Shown: in pieces, positions 1 to 5,279 of the stretch
Layout of the letters: each line of letters starts with the position of its first letter
Position numbering within the stretch: the first letter of the stretch is position 1
NCBI GenBank assembly: GCA_002496635.1
Contig: DAKQ01000068.1
Location: forward strand, 1 to 6,536
Source: Euryarchaeota archaeon UBA82
GTDB taxonomy: Archaea; Thermoplasmatota; Poseidoniia; Poseidoniales; Poseidoniaceae
Reading direction: 5' to 3'
Length of the DNA: 6,536 nucleotides
Position numbers and translations under genes: made by a program
Notes under the pieces: generated by a model
The model's database searches: none
The model's input: only the letters and a program-made list of their open reading frames with translations
What the model was told of the DNA's origin: nothing

Positions 1-339
1 ATGAATTTATCGATGGATTATGAGAGACTTAATGATTTGATGAACAAAAGAGAATCAGAACTTCAAGGACGTGGAATTCTTATCGTTCTCTTCATTTGCA
101 TTGGCCTTCCTGGACTCATTGGATTCCTTGTTGGACTATTTACTCCTGGTTCTAAGGGTTTCCAAATTGATGGTTTTCTATCGACATTCAGCCTCTTCTT
201 TGCTGTGGCAAGCGCAGTAGGAGTTGCTGTCTCTGGCCGAATGCTTGGCAGGATGCGAGATATCATGTGGTTTGTACCACTTTGGATGACGATGTCCATG
301 TTCTTCTTTTTGGGAGCAACAAAAATGATCGGTGGATGA
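1..339 (+). CDS. Small three-helix membrane protein of unknown function, paired with the archaellum ATPase
   Basis: I do not recognise this family. The 112-residue product has a charged, probably cytosolic N-terminus (about residues 1-24) and then three hydrophobic stretches at about 25-47, 57-80 and 88-110, the last Trp/Met/Phe-rich. No catalytic motif and no class III (pilin-like) signal peptide is visible. The ATG is the very first base of the window, so its ribosome binding site cannot be judged; Met5 and Met14 are alternatives, and the frame could continue upstream, making this the tail of a longer membrane protein. The TGA stop is embedded in the Shine-Dalgarno of the downstream ATPase with a 9-base gap, so the two genes are almost certainly co-transcribed and perhaps translationally coupled. 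By inference only, it may be a membrane component or accessory of the archaellum/type IV filament machine. It is too short to be a full ArlJ platform protein. Confidence 0.7.
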   Translation: MNLSMDYERLNDLMNKRESELQGRGILIVLFICIGLPGLIGFLVGLFTPGSKGFQIDGFLSTFSLFFAVASAVGVAVSGRMLGRMRDIMWFVPLWMTMSMFFFLGATKMIGG

Positions 340-344
340 GGTGA
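338..344 (+). promoter_or_regulatory. Shine-Dalgarno site of the archaellum ATPase, overlapping the upstream stop
   Basis: GAGGTGA lies 4 bases before the ATG at 349 and shares bases with the upstream TGA stop (337-339). It is a strong match to the archaeal anti-SD and fixes the ATPase start. The overlap with the stop suggests coupled termination and re-initiation. Confidence 0.8.
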
Positions 345-348
345 AGGT

Positions 349-1593
349 ATGTCAGAACAAATTTTAGAACAATATGGAAATGTAACAATCTACACAGAAG
401 CGAACCATCCATCTCCTATCTATCATGTTGAAGGTTCAGTAGCACCTAACCCGCACGGCGACCTTGCAGTTCTTTTCGAGGACGATAATCTCGAAGAAGT
501 GATGTACAACGGAGGAACTCAATGCGTGAAAGTTGCTCACAGGAAGCATGGCATGTGCCGAACAAACGTATGGATTAACGATGAGGCTGGAATGCAAATT
601 GCGAAAAATATTGCAGGATTTACTAATGTACCACTCGGCGATGGCCCAGGAATGGTACCAATTTTCGACGGCCGTCTTCCAGATGGATCCCGTGTAAACG
701 GAACAATCCCTCCAGTCTCACCCGATGGACCGACCCTCACAATCCGTAAATTCAAGGAAGATCCACTCACGATGATTGACCTTGTCAAATTCGGTACTGT
801 AAATCCTAGGCTTGCTGCAATGATGTGGGTTTGGATTGAAGGCTTGGATAGTCGACCTGCAAACTTTGTCATAGCAGGAGGGACTGGTTCAGGTAAAACC
901 ACTACTCTGAATTGCCTTGGAATGTACATTCCATGGAGTCGAAGACTTCTTACTGTCGAGGATACGGCTGAATTGCAAGTTTATCACGACCACTGGCTGC
1001 GTATGGAAACAAGAAGAGAACGCCCAGATGGAACACCTGAAGTTGACATGAATGACTGTTTGAAATCAAGCCTACGTATGAGGCCTGACAGAATCATCGT
1101 TGGTGAAGTGCGTGGACCAGAATGTGCTACACTACTTACTGCAATGAATACTGGACACGATGGTTCCTTCGGAAGCCTTCACGCAAATACAGCTCAAGAA
1201 ACAGTTACCAGAATGATCAATCCACCGATGAATGTACCTCCAATTATGCTCACAGGTCTTGACCTCATTATTATTCAAGCTCGACTGCACGTTAACGGAA
1301 AAACAGCCCGTAAGATTACAGAAGTAGCAGAAATTGCAGGAATGGAAGGTTCAAAACCACGTCTTAACACTATTTGGAAGTACAATGCTCAAACCGATGA
1401 AATCGAAGAAACTGGAATTCCGTCCAACCTCAGAGAAGTCATTTGTAGAGCAGCAGGTGTTACACCTGATGTTTTTGAAAAGCACGTAAATCAACGACAA
1501 CAAATTATCGAAGATCTTGTTGCAAGAGGAATCTCTGACATCCAATCAGTTACAACTGTAGTACAGAATTTCTATGCTCAAAACAATCACTGA
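349..1593 (+). CDS. arlI: Archaellum motor / assembly ATPase ArlI (FlaI), type II/IV secretion ATPase superfamily
   Basis: This is a cytosolic hexameric ATPase that in the known family powers both archaellum assembly and rotation, working with ArlH, ArlX and the membrane platform ArlJ. The 414 residues show an N-terminal domain (about 40-130), a linker with the family pattern TIRKF..DPLT..DLV.FGT (131-150), Walker A GGTGSGKT (177-184, Lys183), an Asp box VEDTAEL (203-209), Walker B RIIVGEVRG with Glu253 (248-256), and a His box containing His270 and His278 (267-280). The stretch PMNVPPIMLTGLDLIIIQARL (about 293-312) is typical of ArlI rather than of bacterial PilB or CpaF. It is short: family members are commonly 500 residues or more, and the missing part lies before Walker A. 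The start is fixed by a GAGGTGA site. The 3' end overlaps the convergent SAP-repeat gene by 7 bases. An archaeal type IV pilus or adhesion ATPase is the main alternative. No arlJ follows; the rest of the cluster, if present, must be outside the window. Confidence 0.9.
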   Translation: MSEQILEQYGNVTIYTEANHPSPIYHVEGSVAPNPHGDLAVLFEDDNLEEVMYNGGTQCVKVAHRKHGMCRTNVWINDEAGMQIAKNIAGFTNVPLGDGPGMVPIFDGRLPDGSRVNGTIPPVSPDGPTLTIRKFKEDPLTMIDLVKFGTVNPRLAAMMWVWIEGLDSRPANFVIAGGTGSGKTTTLNCLGMYIPWSRRLLTVEDTAELQVYHDHWLRMETRRERPDGTPEVDMNDCLKSSLRMRPDRIIVGEVRGPECATLLTAMNTGHDGSFGSLHANTAQETVTRMINPPMNVPPIMLTGLDLIIIQARLHVNGKTARKITEVAEIAGMEGSKPRLNTIWKYNAQTDEIEETGIPSNLREVICRAAGVTPDVFEKHVNQRQQIIEDLVARGISDIQSVTTVVQNFYAQNNH

Positions 1594-3338
1594 TCATCTT
1601 GAAGTCTGAGTCTCGCTAGTAATGCATCGACTCGATCGATCTTTCCACGAACATGACCAACTCGTTCAGAGGCATCAGCAACAGAATCTGCAAGTTCAAA
1701 TTCTGGCTCTTCAACCTCAACTTGTTGCGGCTTGAATGTAGCCGCTAAGGCTCTTAATTCTGCAACGATTGCATCGACTTGATCATCGCTGACGAGAATC
1801 CCTGGTGCTAAGCGAGGGATTTGATTTGGAGTCAAATATCCTAATTCGGTCCCAATGATTCCTGCACATGCAAGAACTCGAGGACGTAACTCGGCGGTAT
1901 TTACAAGGTAACCCTTGGATTCTAAGAAACGAATAATCAAACTCTGCTGACCTTCTGAAAAATCACCTTCACTTGACTCGAGTACCGTCTCAACAAGTGA
2001 TTCAAAGGAACCTAAATTCCTCTCAAGACGCTCGATTGTTCTACGACTTTGGTCAGGCAGATGGATTGCACCATGATAGAGAATTCTTAGTAGACGATTC
2101 TTTCTGGCTGCAGCGGGATCTTGTAACTCTTCAGCCTCACTGATTTCAAGATGTAAGTCAAATAAAGCATGGAGTCTGCCTGAAACAGCAGGACTCCTCA
2201 AATCTAAGCCTTTGGAACGAGCTTCTTCCTCAAATTCCATACGTGCTTGAACTAAGTTTCCTTTCAGACCTGCAACAATCTCTGGAATTCTTTCTCTTAG
2301 GTGGGGGCGTATTTGCTCAAACATCCGGATTGCTTCACGTTCTGACCATGAACCGGGTTTACTTGAGAGTGCATTTTGCTCTTGTTCAGAGCGATATGCC
2401 ATTTCCATGATTATTGTTCGAATTGCATCCTGGACTCTTTGCATCTCTACTGAGAATCCATGTGTTGCAAGACCTGCAATAAACGCACTCATATCCTCCA
2501 TATCTGTGGTGCTACCCACTAGAAGATAATCTCGGGCTGCTGCTTCAACCTCTGCACGTCGAGCATGGATTTCTAAGAGAGCTGCTTCTTCTTCCAGTGT
2601 TGGTTCTTCCAAAGGCATCTCTTGAAGCATAGGAGGAACTTCTTGAGCCTCTGGAACAGGTGCAAGAGATTGAAGAGATTCATCTATAGAAGCAGCTATT
2701 TCAGCAAGAGAGGCGTCCAGGCCTTCCTCTTCCATTTCTCCAATGAGTTCAGACTCTTGTTCGAATGTCCAACCTTCTGGGTTTTGTTCTGTAAATGTCT
2801 CAACTCTTGATTCAATGGTAGCGGATTGTGGAGTCGCTTCTTCTTCTGATGGAGATGGAATATTCACTTTAGGGCCATTGCGTTTCAATGAGCGCTTGAT
2901 TGTACCCCAGTTTTTGTGTTGTGCAGAAAGAACTCCTGCGACACGAATTAACAATGTCTGTCGGTTCCCAGAACGAGGAAGTTCCAATGCTTTACAGAGA
3001 GAGTGCAACTCTTCCTTAGACAATTTCTCAAGTTTATCTTCTCTAAGTTGCTTTGGATCATGGTTCAAATGGAGATACAAACGTTGCCTTCGAGTCCTAA
3101 GCGAACCGGTTTTCTTAATCCCAAACACTCCAAGTAAATCACCTAGGTCTGTGTTGAGAATTGTACGCAACCCATCGATTGTGAGATCCCAATCTGAAAG
3201 AATCAAATCTCGAATGAGTTGGGCTCGGAGAAATTCTACAGATCCATTCTTTGCTAAACCATAGGCTGAAGCAATTTCCTTTAGGTCTTCAAGGCGGGCC
3301 TGATAGAGTTCAGACAAGAGACTTGAACGATCACTCAT
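1587..3338 (-). CDS. Large soluble helical protein with three N-terminal SAP-like repeats, function unknown
   Basis: The 583-residue product matches no enzyme I know. Its first 140 residues hold three related segments of the SAP-like pattern (Leu..Leu, helix, Gly or Ser, basic Leu-rich helix): about 9-43 (LEDLKEIASAYGL.KNGS), 58-90 (LGDLLGVFGIKKTGS) and 106-135 (LHSLCKALELPRSGN). SAP domains usually bind DNA or nucleic-acid-associated partners. A basic stretch (about 147-158) leads into a Pro/Glu-rich acidic low-complexity linker (about 160-265), then a mostly helical region with many Glu/Arg pairs to the end. There is no signal peptide or membrane helix. I chose the ATG at 3338 because AGGTGA precedes it with a 4-base spacer, matching the other genes here; an ATG at 3401 adds 21 residues but has no such site. 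The gene is convergent with arlI (7-base overlap) and divergent from the 205-residue gene. A chromatin or nucleic-acid scaffold role is inference. Confidence 0.8.
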   Translation of the reverse strand: MSDRSSLLSELYQARLEDLKEIASAYGLAKNGSVEFLRAQLIRDLILSDWDLTIDGLRTILNTDLGDLLGVFGIKKTGSLRTRRQRLYLHLNHDPKQLREDKLEKLSKEELHSLCKALELPRSGNRQTLLIRVAGVLSAQHKNWGTIKRSLKRNGPKVNIPSPSEEEATPQSATIESRVETFTEQNPEGWTFEQESELIGEMEEEGLDASLAEIAASIDESLQSLAPVPEAQEVPPMLQEMPLEEPTLEEEAALLEIHARRAEVEAAARDYLLVGSTTDMEDMSAFIAGLATHGFSVEMQRVQDAIRTIIMEMAYRSEQEQNALSSKPGSWSEREAIRMFEQIRPHLRERIPEIVAGLKGNLVQARMEFEEEARSKGLDLRSPAVSGRLHALFDLHLEISEAEELQDPAAARKNRLLRILYHGAIHLPDQSRRTIERLERNLGSFESLVETVLESSEGDFSEGQQSLIIRFLESKGYLVNTAELRPRVLACAGIIGTELGYLTPNQIPRLAPGILVSDDQVDAIVAELRALAATFKPQQVEVEEPEFELADSVADASERVGHVRGKIDRVDALLARLRLQDDQ

Positions 3339-3341
3339 AAG

Positions 3342-3348
3342 GTCACCT
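3342..3348 (-). promoter_or_regulatory. Shine-Dalgarno site setting the start of the SAP-repeat gene
   Basis: On the minus strand AGGTGA is followed by CCTT and then ATG at 3338. The 4-base spacer is identical to that of three other genes in the window, which argues for this start over the in-frame ATG 63 bases upstream. Confidence 0.7.
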
Positions 3349-3394
3349 AAGCCTCGTTGTTCCCTTACAGTATATGTGGTTTCGCTGTCAAGAC

Positions 3395-3553
3395 ATGCCA
3401 AATCGTTCGATTTTGATGGATGAATATATTCCTCAACATTGTATTTCTGTCGAAGAATGGGAAAAAATGGCTAAACCTTCAAACACGTTCGACATACAGG
3501 AGTGTTTGGTGAATCTATGTCAAGTGCAGAAAAGACAGCTCGTTCAATGCTGA
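3395..3553 (+). CDS. Possible 52-residue small protein, unproven
   Basis: An open frame runs from ATG 3395 (an internal ATG at 3416 gives 45 residues) to TGA 3551-3553. The predicted middle part includes PQHCISVEEWEKMAKPSNTF, a plausible mix of residues, and the peptide has four Cys in total. There is no GGTGA site, but TATATG at 3371-3376 lies about 22 bases upstream of the first ATG, roughly the distance of a leaderless archaeal promoter. Against it, the frame overlaps the start of the 205-residue gene by 37 bases and contains that gene's Shine-Dalgarno site, and an open frame of this length arises readily by chance. If real, it could act as a leader peptide for the downstream gene. Confidence 0.25.
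   Translation: MPNRSILMDEYIPQHCISVEEWEKMAKPSNTFDIQECLVNLCQVQKRQLVQC
3423..3430. promoter_or_regulatory. Palindromic TATA-like element in the divergent intergenic region
   Basis: AATATATT is a perfect 8-base palindrome and the best TATA-box candidate between the divergent starts at 3338 (-) and 3517 (+). With usual archaeal spacing, transcripts would begin near 3400 on the minus strand and near 3453 on the plus strand, giving leaders of about 60 bases that retain both Shine-Dalgarno sites. A second AT stretch, TATATG at 3371-3376, sits closer to the minus gene; a minus-strand start from it would cut into the Shine-Dalgarno. No convincing BRE is visible. Assignment is by composition and position only. 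Confidence 0.35.
3508..3512 (+). promoter_or_regulatory. Shine-Dalgarno site of the 205-residue helical protein gene
   Basis: GGTGA is followed by ATCT and ATG at 3517, the same 4-base spacer as at the other sites. It decides against the in-frame GTG at 3502, which would sit directly on an AGGAG sequence with no spacer. Confidence 0.7.
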
Positions 3554-4134
3554 AAGAAGCGCACGAATTAGGCAACACACTTCGCGATATTGTTCGCCGA
3601 GATCTTGCTGATGAGTCGAGAAGATTCAACGACACTCTCAATGAACGTATCCAACTAGCAAGTGAGACGATTGTACAGGCAGTGAAAGCGAAAGAAGCAA
3701 TTGCAGCAGGTGCTTCTTCACTCAGTTCACGCCTAGACAAGGCTTACAGGAAGTATTCCAAAAATAGCAACCTCGAAGAATTTCGTTCCACGCTTCGTGA
3801 TTCATTACAAGACATACATCAGTTACGCGAACAACACGAAACCATTGCTCAATCGATGAGAGAAGGGCAAACACCGAGCAGAAGTGCAGTTGAGATTGTT
3901 GAACGCTTTGCGGTTGAACTTCAGCGAGCAGCTGGTTCTTGGGAAGCAACAAGTAGAGAAATTGATGAGATTATTGGAAACCTATGCGACCCCAACCCAC
4001 CTGTTTCTCTAGTGGATTTAGAAAAATACCTACTCGACAATGGATTTGAAGTCATTCTTGCAGGAGAAAGTCGAACTCCTGAATCGATTGAACAGGCTCG
4101 AAGGGAACTTGGTCATTCAGATTCATCGGAATGA
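3517..4134 (+). CDS. Helical, probably coiled-coil cytosolic protein of unknown function
   Basis: I do not recognise this 205-residue protein. It is almost wholly helical in composition: charged amphipathic segments at about 4-115 (Glu, Arg, Lys, Gln and Ala with spaced Leu/Ile) and 121-155, then a short segment DPNPPVSL (158-165) that breaks the helix. A small C-terminal unit (about 163-198) reads as helix, strand, helix, with NGFEVILAG (175-183) as the likely strand. No membrane helix or signal peptide is present, and the only Cys is Cys157. The start is set by GGTGA four bases before the ATG. The gene is divergent from the SAP-repeat gene, possibly sharing its promoter region, and its last 22 bases overlap the end of the convergent HemC-like gene. 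The composition suggests a self-associating or scaffold protein, but that is only inference. Confidence 0.75.
   Translation: MSSAEKTARSMLKEAHELGNTLRDIVRRDLADESRRFNDTLNERIQLASETIVQAVKAKEAIAAGASSLSSRLDKAYRKYSKNSNLEEFRSTLRDSLQDIHQLREQHETIAQSMREGQTPSRSAVEIVERFAVELQRAAGSWEATSREIDEIIGNLCDPNPPVSLVDLEKYLLDNGFEVILAGESRTPESIEQARRELGHSDSSE
4113..4134. other. Convergent gene overlap with an imperfect palindrome
   Basis: The last 22 bases of the two convergent genes are shared. Bases 4114-4133 form an imperfect inverted repeat (CATTC.GAT..ATC.GAATG, starting with CATTC at 4114), so the two proteins end in nearly the same hexapeptide: HSDSSE on the plus strand and HSDESE on the minus strand. As a hairpin it would have a loop of only about 2 bases unless the inner pairs open, and no T-tract follows, so a terminator role is not supported. 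Confidence 0.6.
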
Positions 4135-5234
4135 AGGTCCATCATTGCTGGGCGTTCCTCATGGAATTCATCTGGTAAGCCGTAGACACGTCTGTTTGTC
4201 GCCTCATGCGGGGATGTGAGTGCTGAGAGCATATTCCCCCATTCTTGTAAGAGATTAATCATGGAAACTCGATGCCCATCAATTTGTCCAACGCGTTCTG
4301 CTGAGGCGCTGACCTTACCATCTAAGCCTAAGGTTTCAATTCTCATTTCCAATCGCTTACCTGCTTGTTTTACATTGGATTCCGGATCGATCATAGCTTC
4401 CATTGTCCAATCATCATTGATTCTTTTCGCTTCACGAAGAATTGTTCCAATCCCACGCTGCTCAACATGTACGCCTGTAATCGAGATAAGATGATCAGGG
4501 ATACTTTCTAGAATCTTTGATTCGATTCGATAGGAGAGTTCAGCAGATGGATCAAGGAGATGTTCTACAGTGCTTTTCGGAAATCCAACACGCCCAACCA
4601 GGAGAGTGAAACCATCAAGTGGTGGTGGGACAAATCGTGCACGTTCTGGCGATCCTCTCTGAAGTCCAAGTGTATGACGCCTTGTTTTTGAGGAGAGAAG
4701 GTTGTACTGAGAGCGTTTCACAACATATCCATCAATTTTTTCAGCCAATCGAAGTTCTTCCAAAGCATCAATTTCTTCTCGACTCCCTGAATCACAATCT
4801 CCGAGATTAATTTCGACCGACGTTTGCAAGACAATGTCGCGGCGTAGCCTCATTATTTGACGTCTGAGCAGTTCATGATCACAGAAAATAATAGCGTTTT
4901 TAACTAAATATTCTGGCTTGTCTTCACTGACCATAACCCAAGTAGGTTCCCTTCTTGGTAGAAGACCGATAATAGAGAATTCTGGCGATTGATATTGATT
5001 CCAATCCGCTGGACTCATTGCCACGATGTCGCCCAATCCATCTGAAAGGATTGAAAGAGCGTCTGGTATTGTTGGAGTTTGTTTCAAAACAGCGTCAAAG
5101 GTTCTGCTACGCTGCTCAAGTGTTTTCTCTATTTGGCGACGAACTCCATCGCCATGTGATGATGTGGATAGAAACACTAGTCGTTCGTTTTCCAAAGCCT
5201 CACCTCGGCCGAAACATAGGTCTCGGCGTTTCAT
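4113..5234 (-). CDS. Degenerate hydroxymethylbilane synthase (HemC)-like protein, probably not a working deaminase
   Basis: The 373 residues follow the order of motifs of hydroxymethylbilane synthase (porphobilinogen deaminase), the heme-pathway enzyme. Recalled E. coli HemC aligns as follows: FGRG (Arg10) to the Arg11 region; FLSTSSHGD (21-29) to the TRGD strand; GDIVAMSPADW (68-78) to DIAVHSMKDV, keeping the catalytic Asp (Asp77) but losing the His and Lys; RREP..VMVS (94-103) to REDPRDAFVS; LLRRQ (122-126) to SLRRQ; FVPPPLDG (201-208) to LPAVGQGA. The expected GGCQVPIG cofactor loop corresponds to about 250-265, where there is no Cys; the only Cys are 7, 118 and 147. The RGNVGTR substrate arginines are also gone. 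A C-terminal tail of some 35 residues is extra. The start is uncertain: ATG 5234 puts Arg10 where the family has it; ATG 5267 and TTG 5285 are longer options, none with a Shine-Dalgarno. A fold-only relative that binds another ligand is possible. Confidence 0.6.
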   Translation of the reverse strand: MKRRDLCFGRGEALENERLVFLSTSSHGDGVRRQIEKTLEQRSRTFDAVLKQTPTIPDALSILSDGLGDIVAMSPADWNQYQSPEFSIIGLLPRREPTWVMVSEDKPEYLVKNAIIFCDHELLRRQIMRLRRDIVLQTSVEINLGDCDSGSREEIDALEELRLAEKIDGYVVKRSQYNLLSSKTRRHTLGLQRGSPERARFVPPPLDGFTLLVGRVGFPKSTVEHLLDPSAELSYRIESKILESIPDHLISITGVHVEQRGIGTILREAKRINDDWTMEAMIDPESNVKQAGKRLEMRIETLGLDGKVSASAERVGQIDGHRVSMINLLQEWGNMLSALTSPHEATNRRVYGLPDEFHEERPAMMDLHSDESE

Positions 5235-5270
5235 GGGCAGAGACCACTCGTTAAGAAGGGCACCCATGTA

Positions 5271-5275
5271 GGGGT
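5271..5275 (+). promoter_or_regulatory. Weak Shine-Dalgarno-like site before the GTG start of the prenyl synthase
   Basis: GGGGT is followed by TAAT and the GTG at 5280, the same 4-base spacing as the strong sites, though only about four of six positions fit AGGTGA (5270-5275). An ATG at 5278 is out of frame and stops after 12 codons, and the first in-frame ATG is codon 44, too close to the conserved GGKRLRP motif. Confidence 0.45.
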
Positions 5276-5279
5276 TAAT

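Noticed and set aside
537..929. A 130-codon minus-strand open frame opposite arlI
   Set aside because: It is antisense to the conserved Walker A region and N-terminal domain; the product is low in recognisable features and there is no ribosome binding site.
2580..2760. Repetitive CTTC/TTC-rich DNA resembling a low-complexity repeat
   Set aside because: It is the complement of Glu codons in the acidic linker of the SAP-repeat protein, not an independent DNA repeat or CRISPR array.
2743..3264. A 173-codon plus-strand open frame opposite the SAP-repeat gene
   Set aside because: It lies wholly antisense to a gene with a strong Shine-Dalgarno and recognisable repeats, has no GGTGA site, and its product is Ser/Arg/Cys-rich like a typical shadow frame.
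3339..3401. A 21-residue N-terminal extension of the SAP-repeat protein from ATG 3401
   Set aside because: There is no Shine-Dalgarno before 3401, whereas AGGTGA with the standard spacer precedes the ATG at 3338.
3502..3516. A GTG start at 3502 for the 205-residue protein
   Set aside because: The purine-rich AGGAG abuts the GTG with no spacer, and an in-frame ATG at 3517 has GGTGA at the standard distance.
3471..3740. An 89-codon minus-strand open frame opposite the helical protein
   Set aside because: It mirrors the coding bias of the plus-strand gene and has no start signals.
4068..4134. The overlap palindrome as an intrinsic terminator
   Set aside because: The perfect arms leave too small a loop and no T-tract follows on either strand.
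5018..5271. Two overlapping plus-strand frames of about 80 codons opposite the HemC-like gene
   Set aside because: Both are antisense to motifs that align with HemC, and neither has a plausible Shine-Dalgarno or family resemblance.
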